A DNA stretch of 64,000 nucleotides, taken from assembly GCA_910591455.2 (NCBI GenBank), contig OU342822.1, positions 15,351,154-15,415,153 of the forward strand. Direction: 5' to 3'. Position numbers and translations under genes: made by a program. This DNA is from Pholis gunnellus. Lineage: Eukaryota; Chordata; Actinopteri; Perciformes; Pholidae. Below are positions 13,067 to 25,935 of the stretch, piece by piece; position 1 is the stretch's first letter; every line of letters starts with the position of its first letter. Below the pieces are notes generated by a model. That model was not told the origin of the DNA. It did not search any database and saw only the letters and a program-made list of their open reading frames with translations.

Positions 13067-14559
13067 CCCCAGTTAATGTAATGCTTCAGTAGGATGAGCA
13101 TCAGGCGCTGAGGGCATGACCAGCAAACAGTCTGCAGGTCCTTTTACTGCAGAGGAGGGAGGGGAAGAGAGAGAACGAATATAATTTGACACAGACAGAA
13201 GGGAGGTGAGGGCATCCTTGTGACACCATTTCTCGTCCCTCTCTGTTCATCTGCCCCCCCTGTCTTTCCAGTCCTCATTTTAATTTCCATCATCCTGGAT
13301 GTAGCACCCACCTCTGTAACCTCTTCCTCGCTGTCTTCCTGCTCTCCCCTTCCTTACTGGCCTCTAGTCGACAAATAGGTATAAGGCAAGAGAATGAGCA
13401 CTTCCCTGCCTGCCACAGTGATCAATACAGGAAGCGGTCGGAGCAAACACACAGGCATGCATGGCAACCAAGGTTAGACTAAAGCAGGCATTACAGATAT
13501 GCATGCCCAAGGGCACGCACGTACGAGCACACACATAAGCACCACCGTATTCATACATCCTCAGGCAAGACCTTTGCTTTCCTTTCTTCTGTCCTCTGTT
13601 CATCATTACAGACAGCGTCGAGCTGGAATCCCCTTGTTCCACTTTCTTTCCATTTATTAACAGTACACACATGGTGTGCTGTTGAGTGCTTTGTTCTCTA
13701 TGATGGGCTTCTCAGGAGAGAATAAATCAAATACAAACAGAGTAGATGCAATTCATATAAGAGACGTCTGTTTTTTCTCCCCCACTTTGTGTGCACGGCT
13801 TCATGTGGATGCTGGAGCCTATGTGTGCGCACTTGAATAAAAACAAACAAATCTTTCCAGGAGATTGATAGAGAATTACTGGAGAGAGAGAGAGAGAGAA
13901 TTACTTTACAGCACACACATAAGCAAAAGAAAGAGACAGTAGATACACAAATAATAAATCCAGGAACACAATAGAAAATGACTGCTTTGTGGTAATAAAA
14001 GTGTAAAATGACAAACAGCGAGACAAAAGCCAGTAATGTGGTTATGTACAGTATTGTCCTCTTAGCTAAATCTCTCTGATGATTATTAGTCACCTGTTAG
14101 GTTTTGTCCTTCTACATTCTTTACTCTGCTGCTGTGATTCAACTTGATCAGGCATCTTGCACTGCATCATAGAAAATTACAAGCTGCAGAACAGAAAGGC
14201 ATTTAAATGTGAGAAATGTCTGGCTCCGTGTCCAGATGCACTCAGACTTTTCATTTAAACTGGACTGAAGACCGAATTATCTTTAAAAGACTATCTGGCA
14301 TCATAACAATTGATCCTATATTAGTTAGTCAGCTTTAGTTTTCACTCACTTAGCCTTTTGGCGTATCAAGTTTGATTTTTAGAAAGTAGAAACTTTTTTT
14401 TGCAATTTTTTCAAATCTGATCTGAACCACATTTGGACTTGGTTTGAAATATGTTTCCAACCAGATTTCTACAGATTTCTAGTCCGGATGCTCTGTTCTC
14501 AGCCTAAGTCTCAGTGAACAAGAGGATTTGGTTTTGCATGTTTCGGGAAGTCTGTTTGC
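9115..14559. other. intergenic, no gene seen
   Basis: No credible coding frame. It contains microsatellites at 12817-12841 (GT), 13028-13064 (CA) and 13882-13899 (GA). Around 11940-12075 is a non-repetitive stretch (CTCATTAAGCAATC, GATCAATCCTAATTGG) that could be regulatory. Confidence 0.6.
13028..13064. repeat. (CA)18 microsatellite
   Basis: Pure 37-base alternating AC/CA run. Confidence 0.98.
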
Positions 14560-14900
14560 TATTTTTCCCTCCTGTGCTCCTGTGCTGCCTTTCCCTCCTT
14601 TACCAATCTACACCACTGCTCTGAATCAGCCTTGTTAGTCCTTCCCCGTTTCCAGTATTTCCCCTGCCAATCAGCTCCCCGCCTGTTCTCCGGCCTAATC
14701 ACATCATTACCCTCACCTGTGCTCCTCTCTTTACCTGCACTTCATCCCCTCGTCAGATTAGTATGTATTTAAGTTCTGGTTTTCAGTTCAGTCTTTGTTG
14801 TATCCTTGGTTTTGTTATTTTTTTTTGCCTGCACAAACCTTGAATAACATTTTTTTTCCCAGTTCCTCCACCTGCTCCTGCTGTACACTTCATGACAGAG
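14560..14900 (+). mobile_element. LTR-like dispersed repeat remnant
   Basis: The pyrimidine-rich block reads like the end of a fish LTR-type repeat: CCTAATCACATCATTACCC then CACCTGTGCTCCTC, a TATTTAAGTTCTGG promoter-like stretch (about 14766), then TCAGTCTTTGTTG and CCTTGGTTTTG. I recognise the general style rather than a named family. No internal coding region or paired LTR is present, so it would be a solo or fragmentary copy. Confidence 0.3.
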
Positions 14901-15121
14901 AGCTGTTTCCTCTGTCCTTTTGTTGTAGAGAGTGTCTTTATACTGCCATTGTAACAGGAGTCTAATTTACAAATATAAAATGCATTATGGCTTTAACCAG
15001 TGTGTGAAAATACCCGGTGGCAGTCTGGGGGTCCACCTAGTGCTCCAGTGTTAGTCTTACACAGACGCAAGCCAAGGCAATCAACCAATATTCTTAACAA
15101 TAAGGCCACACACACACGCAT

Positions 15122-15122
<1 letters not shown>

Positions 15123-15151
<29 letters not shown>
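15123..15151. repeat. (CA)14 microsatellite
   Basis: Pure 29-base CA run. Confidence 0.97.
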
Positions 15152-15153
<2 letters not shown>

Positions 15154-17696
15154 TCTGCAACATAATAGACACAGCACACTCGCTTCCAGGCGCACACCAG
15201 AGCCTGACACGCGTACACTTGTGTGTCGCCGTACAACTTTTCACCGTATGCACAGCAGGCCTATCACAATTCAGCCCCAGGGAACATAGACTAGAGATTG
15301 ACACACATCTCTATCTTACCTTTTAAAAGAATGGACCATCAGGGTAACTTAACTTAACTACACAACATTTGAATTGCGGACCTTTTGCAACAGCGCCACC
15401 CGTGGCAGAAGGCCTCTTGAGAAACAACCACGGATTCAGTGGCAGTATAAGAGTAAACATCTTTCTGTATTCATATAAATGTTCTTCAATTTGAATGATG
15501 AATACTGCCGGACATTGGAAGCTAAAAGACATTTTCAGTGAGACCCCCAAAATGTTGCTGTTAAGGCTACGAAGTCTCAAGTGTCAGTTGATGTGTTTTG
15601 TTGTGTTTATAGTGTGCGTTTGATTTTGGCTTTGCTTATGTAGAAAGATTATGCAAAATGATTAATCATTAATACCTTTTATTTAATTATTTTGCCACAG
15701 CTGTTAAAATGAAATAAAGCAGGCTGCTGTGTACTGATATTGCAGATCAGTATATATAAAAACATGAAAAGAAAGGAAGAGGTAGGCTTACTTGCAGCTA
15801 TAAGGACACTTGAGCATGGATTATTGTATGGAGGAAATGGAGCGTGGATGGATCTGTTCATGCATTTAAATGGTACAAAATTATCCTCGCTCTTGCAACA
15901 TTATTCAAATTTCAAAATTTGCATGAGCTGAATTAGTTTGGAGGTTATTTCCTGAAGCAATTTGAGTTCTGCAAATACATCCCCATCTATCGCCACTTTG
16001 AAATCCCATTTTAAAACTCTCCCTTTACTTATAAATAAAGAGATACATTTGCTTTAATTTAGACTTTTACAGTTATCTACTTATTTATGGTTGTAATTGT
16101 AGTTCTCTGTAAAGCATTTTTTTCATGTACTCTAAAGTGACTTGACATCTTTTGCAAAATATTTTTTATGGTATTTTGTCAGATTCGTACAAAACCGAAT
16201 AAATTCAAAACCACATGAATAAATCCGTGTATTGAGAGGATAGGTGGTTTTCCTGGTGCCAACCAGCACAATTGTTCAGCTGCTAGTCTTGTAGATTAAT
16301 TTTATGTACAGTAAATACACAGTACACGTATTTGTGCTTCCAGTTAGCACTTCATTCTTCTTCATTTGAACTTAAAAAACTAAAAGTATAGCCACAGAGG
16401 GTCAATGTTTCTGCCTCTGTAATCATTTCAAGGTTTTAAGAACAGAGGTCCGTCTGTGTCATTGAAAATAAACACTCTCCGGTGCAACAAATTGGTGAAC
16501 ATGGCCTCAGAAGAAAAACATACATTTCACACATGGATCTTCCGATGGCCTCAATGCAGCAGAATCAGTTTCTTGCATGTTTCAAACGTACAGCTCCGGT
16601 GCATCGAAGAATCTTTGCACAACACAATAAGACAGCATGCAATTTGTAATTTGTCACTGCATAGAACATTATTTGTACTACATATATACCTCTCATTATA
16701 ACACAATCCTCCCGAAGGATTTACAGCATTTCTCTGCTTTAGTTATTGTTAATTACATGGATCTTGTTATTCTCCATTATGTTTGTTTTGTGCTGTCAAT
16801 TAGTTTCTGTCATCTAGTGCAGTTATGTATTCGCCTGTCAACTTGAATTCCTTTTTATACAAGATGTTGTCATGGGCCTCCCGAGGTTTACCTAACCCCC
16901 ATTTCTATTGCGTCACATTTGCAGATTATTGATCTCGTTCAGTTTTTATCTTATTTAATCACAGGGGGATTTTCATTGTCACTCAGTGGGAAGAAAATTA
17001 AGCCTGCCTTACTTTGATGTTGAAACTTATAGCTTTAACAGCTAAAATAACATCCACTTTAACTTTATCACACTTTCTGCAATGCTCCTACGATTCCTAC
17101 CTATGGTATTTCTCTTTCTCCCAGGCCATTTAAACTGTAAATATTTGTCAGATGGGGGGGGGGGGGGAGGAAATGCTGTTGTTACTCAAAACATGAAGCT
17201 TGTGTGCCACTCGGACCAACAGAGCCGCCTCTTCGTTCTCATCCCATTCTTCCTCCCTCTGTGCTCTGCTGTTTGTGTGCCTTGGTGTGTAAGTAACAAA
17301 TGACGGGGGCCTTCTCGTCACTCACTCATAATTACTGCTAATGGCTGCAGTATCTACTGCCCTATAAAACACTGTGTGTGTGTGTGTGAGTGCTTGTGTG
17401 AAAGACAGAGGTCCTGTTTGTGGCCGATTGTCGGACGCAAATAAAAGCTTTATCCAAAGAACTCAAGTTAAAAGACCTTCCGTGCATTGATTCTGCGTGG
17501 GTACCGTGTGTGTGTGCATGTGTATGTGAGCATGTTTGCGCAAAATGTAAGGAATGTCAGCCCTTGATCCTAAAGCTTTCAGGAAGCCTTGAAAACCTGA
17601 AAGCAAGATTCTATTTACATCAGAAAATGGGAAGATCAGTATCTGTGCTGTATTTCTGTTTGTGAGTACACACTTTCACAAACACGCACACAAAAA

Positions 17697-17702
<6 letters not shown>

Positions 17703-17734
<32 letters not shown>
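17703..17734. repeat. (CA)16 microsatellite
   Basis: Pure 32-base CA run. About 215 bases further on, 17949-17970 is a GT run, so the two form an inverted dinucleotide pair. Confidence 0.97.
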
Positions 17735-17738
<4 letters not shown>

Positions 17739-19916
17739 GAACACATAAGGATAAACACCCAGAGAATAAGCCACCGAATGAAGTGTTAATCCTCAGGTGA
17801 GGGACAATGTACAGACAGCTCAATAGATATGAGTCAATTATTTGATATAATGAAAAATATTTATACAACTGATGATGCTCTGTTCCGTCGAGGGCAAAGA
17901 ATCCAATAACTACTGTATAGGCCAGAGGATTTAATTCTGTTGTGTAGGTGTGTGTGTGTGTGTGTGTGTGCGCGCCTGTGAATGTGACTATAATTGGGTT
18001 TTGATTGAAATCCCTCTAACCCAAAGAAAATGGTTTCGCAGTTTAAAAAAAGATCACTTGTGTGGTGGGGAAAGCACAGATCATGAACCAACAGGAGAGA
18101 CACAAGATGTAGAAATAAGTAATTTGGTTAAAGGTGAAAAACATATACACACTTTCAGTTAAAGTGTTATTCATCTCCAAAAGAAAGGATGAAATTTACA
18201 ACAGGTTTAAAAAAAAAAGAGGCATGGCCAAACATGATTGTCATCAGCTGCTGAGCAGAGACATAAGCTGAATCTAATGAAAACCACTAATAATACATAT
18301 AGCCAAAATTGCCTGTACCATTAGCTGATGTATGATGAATGTGAAAACAATATTGATTCAGGATGAAACTGTTAATACATCAGCATGGAGGTCGGGCTGA
18401 TGACAATGAAACACCCGACATCTAAAATGGACTTATGGATCACAGCTGACAAGTCTCAAAACACAAGTAGTTGAACATTGACTAATAATAGCAAAATGAT
18501 GAAGTCATTGAGGAATAACAATATAACATATCAATACTATCTATACTAACTGTTATTTTGAGAGTCAGCGCTGGCCCTCCCCCACCAGTTAGCTGTATTT
18601 AATGCATGTGTCCTGTATCCAACTATGCTTCTGGTGTTTTGGCATTTCCTTAAACATACAAGTTGCAACAAATGAGATCATCATGATAGAGCTATTTCAT
18701 CTATTGTGGGAGTCCATACATTTACTTAAGGTTTGGTCATCGGTGAAGGTATGGAATGGGAACCTACAAACATCAGACATGACATGTCAAATGCTTCGGC
18801 TTCAGAATAGATGTCTGATTAGAGATTCCCTAAAAAGATATTTAATTGGGACATTTCGTATGGTCATCCCTGGGCTTCTTTATGAGTTGAAATCTTTAAT
18901 TCATTTGGAGTATTTGACATTCCTCTTCCAGAATACATTTCTCAAAAAAATAGTCTGTTGACATAAACAGACTATTTCAAACTAATTGTCTCATAAAGAA
19001 TGGCTATAGTGTATAACTTTGAAGTATAATTTACCCAAAAAGACAAAGATCTCTATGTGCACAGTTATGCTCAAAAACATTACCATTAGCCCCAGAGACT
19101 GAGATTTATGCCACTCCAGAGAACGATAGACTTTTTGTCAGCTTGGTGAATTTGAGAATATTATTTTTCAGTTTTAATGTGCCATCAGTCGTGTTTGTTT
19201 ATTCCATAGATCGTCGTTAGCTGCAGCAGTCACATGTCTATTCCGCCCGTTCACGCCTGTCTTCTGCAGCATCAGTGCCAGTCAGGAAATAATGCGCTGA
19301 CTCCTGCAGAGAAAGTCTCATTTGTTTTCATCAACAACAAGTACGAGTGGGCGATGTGTTAATGGCTGCACTGTGCTCGCATGGAGATACAATTATCAGG
19401 TGTAGGAAAATCAAGTAATTCCAAAATGTCCAGGTCATAAAGTCCATAGGAGCATACTGATCTATAATAACTACATGCATAAACGCCCTTGGGGATGTTT
19501 TAGATGATTTTAAAGATGGGTTCTTTGTGGGCATTTAACCTCCACTACAACCCTGAGTCTGATGTTTTAAGAGGAGAAAAAGCAGCATCATGATCTGCAT
19601 TTAATTATTGAGCCCTTGGCATGTAAGCACAGCCTGTATAATTACCAACCATAGAAGTCCCTCACCTACTCAAGGTCTTTTTCAGGCCAGACAACCAGTT
19701 GTTCAGTCTACACACAGATGCACCCTTTAGCGGATGTACGCACTGGGCTTTCAACCAACTCCAATGTAAAACCTTCTGCGTCATTATTAGACATCAGAGC
19801 AACTGATTCAGTAAAAACATCAACATGGGTGGGAGGGGAGGAGGATGGATGGGTCAAACAAACACAGGACTTACACCGAGGAGACCACCGTTTGTTTACT
19901 ATGTGAAACAAGGTCA

Positions 19917-20560
19917 ACGTCGACTTCTTTTAACTTACATTTGTCACGTAACTAACGACCTTAACAAAGTGCCTTTGTTGCCCAAACCTTAAAAAGTAGT
20001 TTTGTTGCATAAGTAACACTGAAACCTGCAGTACAGTGGACATTTATTTTGAAAAGACCCACTTTATGTAACAGGGTCATTCATATGTACCCAAGGTCCT
20101 TTGTTTACTCAACCCGTTGTCATTCTCAACTCGTCACATACGGAGGCTTGGTCAGGACTGCTTTGGCGTCACTTGGTTTTGGGCAATAAAGCTACTTTCT
20201 TAGGTTTAGGAAAAGATCGTGGCTAATTGCGTTAACAGAATATTTAACCGGGGAACATAGGACCCTAGATACACTTCCCATGTAACGAGTGGAAACTGAC
20301 ACGTTGTCCCAGAGTCCAGAACTGACGCTAGAGGGGTACCTAGAGTTAGTCGCAGTGTAAGTCGTAGGTTCACTGACCAAGCTGCGGTATTAGACGTATA
20401 GGAGTTAGAACGTGGTGGACCAGACGCTGACTTGAGTTTATGAAATCAATACTGTTAAGTTTTCTGTGCGTAAGAAAAAGTGAGGCAAGATGTTCTGTTC
20501 ACGAGGATAGTCCGCAATTTGCCTGTTTCGAACGGCAGGCTCTTAAGTCCTCACCCGCAC
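19917..20560. mobile_element. TTAGGTTTAGG-type teleost dispersed repeat
   Basis: Contains TCTTAGGTTTAGGAAAAGAT (about 20199-20218) followed by CGTGG, and, further on, CCAAGCTGCGGTATTAGACG (20378-20397) with GTTAGAACGTGGTGG. Both blocks recur in this window: the first in weaker form at about 5591 and 21989, the second at 22192 and 45739. The order of blocks suggests a long decayed element. No coding frame is preserved. Ends are approximate. Confidence 0.45.
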
Positions 20561-21231
20561 GCATGGGCGACCTGAGAATTAAAAGAAAAGAAGAAACAGC
20601 TACTTGTAATAGGACGTAATTACTGCCAACCATCTGACAAAGCAGGGCCTTGCTGCTGGTTGAGGTCAAACATATTTAAATGCAAATGGACGACAACGGC
20701 AACAAGTATGACTTACAGGTTTAATTTCGCCTCTTGCCTTGGCTGTCTGACAAGAGACGACCTGTCTGTGTAGGGAGAGATTAGGACTGTCCCTCATCGT
20801 TGCCTCCCTGTCATGCTCGGCTCAAATGGACACACAAAATGCATTAGCCATGCTTTCCTGAGCACATAAGTTCTCAAAAAAAGAAATGTGCACTCTTATT
20901 TAATATGATCAACCATTAGTAAAGGATTTATCCAAGCGACATATTGACGGCATTTCAAGTTAACGATGAGAACCTAAACGACGAGACCGTTTCTAGAAAG
21001 TCCTGAATTTGTGTAATTACAATTCATCCTGAGGGGACGACACTTTATGCAAAACTACAAATGTCAACCTGGTGGTGTCACTAGAGGAAAATACATCATC
21101 ATTCATATTTCACAAAAACACATAATATAATCAAAGCAAACCATGAATGCAACCATTACACTAAAACTATACACGTACAAACACAGATGTATGCACAAAA
21201 AAAAGGCATCTGCTCGGAGAATGCTGCTGCA

Positions 21232-21255
21232 CGCACACACACACACACACACACT
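21232..21255. repeat. CA microsatellite
   Basis: Near-pure CA run of about 24 bases interrupted once by CG at its start. Confidence 0.95.
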
Positions 21256-21904
21256 GCACCACAACCACCACAAAAGACAATATCTCCTGGGATATTTAAA
21301 ACAAGCAGAGACCCATACAGAGCTGATCTTTCTGTCGGTGGGGAGCATCAGTAATGAAATTGCATATGCATACAGTAGCATAAGCCACAGACTGGCTGAA
21401 CTGACAGCACAACAGCAAAATGTATGACAGGCACCACACGGCAAGGAAATATCACAGGGAGAAGAAAAAAGGATGCTGCGGTGTGTGTGTGCGTAAAGTC
21501 ACTGGTAAAAAAAGCATCCCTGTACAGAAATTCAAACAGACTCACACAGGTAAAGCAAACTAAACAAACAGCCACAAAGCAAAAGGTATTAAGGATGGCA
21601 GATGCAGCCAGGCTCACACAATCCCTTACATGCACACACTATCCCTTAAACATATTCATGAGGTATATGCAGAATAACGCTGTCAATGATCCATCTTTGA
21701 CTTGCATAAGAAATTCAGCCCAGCTGGAATGTGAATAGAAGACAAGACAACAGCATTCATCACTATAGTTTTCATTGCACATGATAACCGGTGTGTGAAG
21801 TGGAGGCTGCTGGCTAGTGGAGCCTACCAGCACATTCTCACACTAATGCAGCTTGGTCAGTGGTATACATTTTAAGCTATAGTGCTCTACGTACCTCTCT
21901 AGCA

Positions 21905-22215
21905 TCGGTTTTGCAAATACCAGTGACAGCGTGTCGATATTGGCTTGTTTCATGCATAGTTTCTTCTCAAAATGAACTTACAGCTTCACAGGAAGTTAGG
22001 TTAAGGCAACAAAACCACTCACTTAGGTTTAACGCAAACAGAGGTCACCCATTCCCCTCCCGCTCACCCTGTGTGGCCTAACGCACCCTTTACTGTATAT
22101 TTTGTAATTTGCTGTGGCTATAACGCTGCAGGCGAGTGCCTCGCATAAACATGCTTAATGAGGGTCAGTTTCACAAGCTGGGGAGCGCTGACCAAGCTGC
22201 GTTATTTGACACAGC
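21905..22215. mobile_element. TTAGGTTTAGG-type repeat, second fragment
   Basis: Carries GTGTCGATATTGGC (21931-21944), GGAAGTTAGGTTAAGGCAAC and TCACTTAGGTTTAACGC (about 21990-22033), then GACCAAGCTGCGTTATTTGAC (about 22190-22210). The GTGTCGATAT block is also at 45321 and the last block at 20378 and 45739, so this belongs with those fragments. Confidence 0.45.
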
Positions 22216-25200
22216 CTGTATTTTTCAGTCGGGCCTCATGACAGGTCATTAGAGATAAGACAACATGAGAAAAAAAAAGCTAATCTGTTCATTCTGTATG
22301 GCAATAAATTGAAAGTGCAAGTTAGAGAATGTATTGATTCAACACACTTGCGGTTGGATTTGCTGGTAGCTTTAAAACAAGACGTGTCATGGAGTACTTT
22401 GTACTTGTGTAAAATGTATACAGTAGATATAGGTAATACTCAGGACTGACGTGACATACATTTCCCATAATTACAGCTCAAACTATTGTATTTTTATATC
22501 ACATTCATGGGTAGTTATTATCCAAGTGTGCTCTCACACGTTTTTGAACTCACCCTTAAATAGAAGTTGATTTTTTGTTACCCAGACCTGCAGCAACAGT
22601 GTTACCGTTGCCCACAAATATATGCGAGTTAGTGAGAAAAAAAACAACCTTTGCCATTTGCAAAACTTTGAAATTAATATCTTGGGGTTTAAAGACACCA
22701 ACTCGCTTTATTGTAAAAAAAAAAAAAGTCCATAAATACTCAAATTGATTTGGGTGGGTTTGTATTACCTTATCTGATTATTTATTATTTCTGTTATTAT
22801 ACTTTTAAACTGTTCTTTTCTTTGCAGCACTCCTGCTCATGACAACAAGCTGTAGCTGTCGGTGTGAATGAGAAGAGACAACAATAAGTTGCACTGTATT
22901 TTTGTATTTTGTTTACCGCAGCAAAACATTTTACCCATGAGATTTCGGGTTAACCTTTGGCTTAGCAGATATTGTTCAGAACTCACATGAAAGGGTTAAT
23001 TCCAAATGCCTGCTGTTTGTGTACAAGGACGGCTAATGTTTCCACAATGAATGTGCATAAGACCATCACCTCAAACTATAGAGATATTTGGAAAAAGAAG
23101 CTACTGTCTTTCAGAACACTCGTGGCTTTATTGTCTGGTTAAGCCGGCATTCACCTTTTGTGCTTATTTGGTAGCATTCACTGATTGAATTCTTATTCTG
23201 CCAAGTTCTCCCCCTGCTCCTTTCACACATTTAACAAAGGCTCCTTCACACAGTGAGAGGAAGAGAGGGGAGGACGGATTGGAGGGAGTAGAAAGACGGA
23301 ATGAAGGAAAAAGAAAAGTATAGAGAAATTGAAGGATACTGCTGGCTATTTTTTGAAAAGTATATTCAGAGAGAGCATGAGTGGGGTAGGAAATGGACAT
23401 GGGAAGCTGTTGGAGAAAGAGTCAGGCAAGAGTCAGGCTGAAGCTCTCAAAGCTGCAGAAAATGACAGGCCTTTTTTAGATTCAAAGCACATGGTATATC
23501 CTGAGATTACTGGCTAGAAATGTCAGAAAGGGCAGAGGAAGCATTTACAACCAAGAAGCAGGCAGAAAGAGAAAGAAAAGAGACAAGAAAGGGGAAGGAG
23601 ATGTGTGAAATAGTGCTTGTAAAAAGTGAGGACGCAACAAGAGAAAGGTGGAGGGGATCCAAAGAGACAGTCGGTGAGGAGAGGACGAGAGAGAGATGGC
23701 TGTACTCAGGTGGGATGAGGGGAGCAAAGGAGAACGAGGGAGAAGGAAGTAACAGAGGAGAGACTGACAGGAACGAGAGGAAATCATGGAGGAAAAATAT
23801 TACAGTCACATACGCTCACATGAACAGATACCGGTAAAGCCAGAGGATGATTTGGGAAATCAGAGGAGACTCTGAGCGATGTGCGTTGTGTGTGTGTGTG
23901 TGCGTAGGCATGTGTCATGTGTGTTTGCCTTCAGCCTTCAGCGTTATAACCTGGGGAGAGTGGGAAGCAGGACTCTCCTATTCTACCGGTGTCTGGTACA
24001 GAAAGAAATAACTTAAAATAAAAAATATGACTGATGTCTGACCTCCAACTGACTGAGCATCCATTTTTACCCCCAGCTCCCCGATAGAGGGTCGCTTCTC
24101 TGCCTTACATTTCACAACCTTCTCTACTCGTGAGGTGCAACCACAATCCTTTTCAGATCATTTCTGGCATTATGTAAATTGAAGGTTGTTGAATTCACAT
24201 TTTACTCTAAAAGAAGTGTGGTCTTCTTGTCCATGTTAGAAAGTCCTTTTAGGAGACTGTCGAGCTCCTTCTCCCTTTTTCATTCGCAGAAATACAGTTT
24301 GAAGCAAAAGAGCAGCTGTACGAATTAAAATTCATTATTTGAAATACCAAACTCTAAAGATGACACTATAATTGGTATTACCGTAATTGTTATAGTTTCC
24401 TTTGTGTTGAAACCATAAAGCAAAGACAAAATGTGAAAAGAATTATAAAGCAACTGACCAATACAAAAAAATCGCCCAAGCAAAACGTGGATTAACTCAC
24501 GTCATTGTAACCAACACAAGTAAAACGATGTAAATCATACATTTTTGTGGTGTGTTTAAGGAGCGGTAATTGGTGTGAATGCCTGATTATTCCTAAATAA
24601 ACAGGAGTTTGTGCTGCTATGAGGTTTTACGAGCGTGAGCGGGATCTAGAGCCTCCGGAGGTTAAATGAGGGGAGAGCTGTGGTCTGTGTTGTTTGTTTG
24701 TTCTGCGATTCTGCGGGTGAGAGGGAGAAGAAAGGACCAAAGACAAAGTACAGAGGATGCGAGGAGTCATTATCTGAGGATGAGCTTAAGTGTTCTGAGT
24801 TTCTGTCTGAGCCAAACCAGAACTAACAAAACCCTCCCACAGAGAACAATGGGCAATCCAAACCTCTTAAGTAGCATTAAAGGGCACTGAAGCGCTGCCA
24901 CAGTTGGAAGAGTCCCCTCTGCTGCTGGACGACATGATCAAACCCCCGTCTCCATCATCCTTACACACTTCCTAATTCGTGTGGGATTGAAAGATGAGAG
25001 AACACGAGTCCGCCGTGTTTTTAAGCCGCTCTGTACAAATGGTTAACAACAATAGCCAGAGACACATTTGTGACAAGAAGCTGACCAGTTCTTTGAGGGA
25101 GCTCTCAATGAAAAAAACAAAAACCTTTAACAAACGCATATATAGCCTACATGAAGAATAAATCTCAGTAAATGTTCCACAAGTTTAGCACATCGTGACA

Positions 25201-25639
25201 GGGTTGCGGTGGTGGAGGAAGCTGCAGCAAGCACCGACATGAGCATATCAGCAGAGAAAAAGGCTCAGTTACACCAGCATTTACAAAATCAATTCATGTC
25301 AATGGAATCGCCGCAATCAGTCTATTTACTTATAAAAGGGAAGTAAATGTGAATTTTTTTTTATACTGTTGAATTTTTATGAGGCTGCATTTCTGTCCAA
25401 TGGAGGAAGCCAACATAGCTTGTTAGCCGAAAAAAAAAAACTGCTCCACAAAAAAGAAATGGTTTGGCAATCTGCCCCGTTAGCAATATGGCTATCGTGA
25501 CCTTGCTAACTGACGGTAGACTTGCCAACAAAATTCCAAGAGGGAGTAATGGATAAACTGTGACACTTCCTGCTGGTGTGGTCCATAATGGGGAGAATTG
25601 TCAGAGAGAAGGTTTTTAATGGCCGTGCTGTTCCCCTGT
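22216..25639. other. intergenic, no gene seen
   Basis: No credible gene. The frames at 23507-23837 on both strands come from a purine-rich (GAGA/AGGAG) stretch and are rejected. A short GT run lies near 23886-23902. A pyrimidine/purine-biased zone spans 23230-23800. Confidence 0.6.
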
Positions 25640-25935
25640 ATGAATATGACGGGACATTAATAGTCACCGCTGAAGGTAAAGCATGAATGAATCAGCTAAT
25701 GCAAGCAACCGTATCGCTCATCCTACACAATGCTCCTTTGTCATTTCCTCTTGCAGATTGGATCCAAGTTTTCAATTAGACAGTTGTGAGAGAAAACATG
25801 TATATAAGAAACAATAATTGGATGCAAATGAAATGGCATATACGAACATGAGCCGAACTGCATGATTAGGACTGAAGGCACCGTGAGCCAATCGGGGGCT
25901 TTAGGGCAAAGATTGCATCGTAACCATCGCAACTA
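25640..25935. promoter_or_regulatory. candidate conserved non-coding element
   Basis: Non-repetitive stretch with clustered homeodomain and POU-like sites: GACATTAATAG near 25652, CAGCTAATGCAAGC near 25693, TTTCAATTAGACAG near 25771, ATTGGATGCAAATGAAAT near 25817. ATGCAAAT is the octamer core. No coding potential. Conservation could not be tested. Confidence 0.25.

Larger units (their letters stand above)
14901..19916. other. intergenic, no gene seen
   Basis: No credible coding frame. It contains microsatellites at 15123-15151 (CA), 17703-17734 (CA) and 17949-17970 (GT), plus a 14-base poly-G at 17154-17167. The 119-codon frame at 18602-18961 has no recognisable domain and biased composition, and it is treated as chance. 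Confidence 0.6.

Noticed and set aside
13698..14093. 131-codon hydrophobic frame on the - strand
   Set aside because: Hydrophobicity follows from AT-rich composition; no family resemblance and no splice context.
23507..23837. Frames of about 100 codons on both strands
   Set aside because: Produced by purine-rich GAGA-type sequence, giving biased Glu/Arg or Ser/Leu composition.
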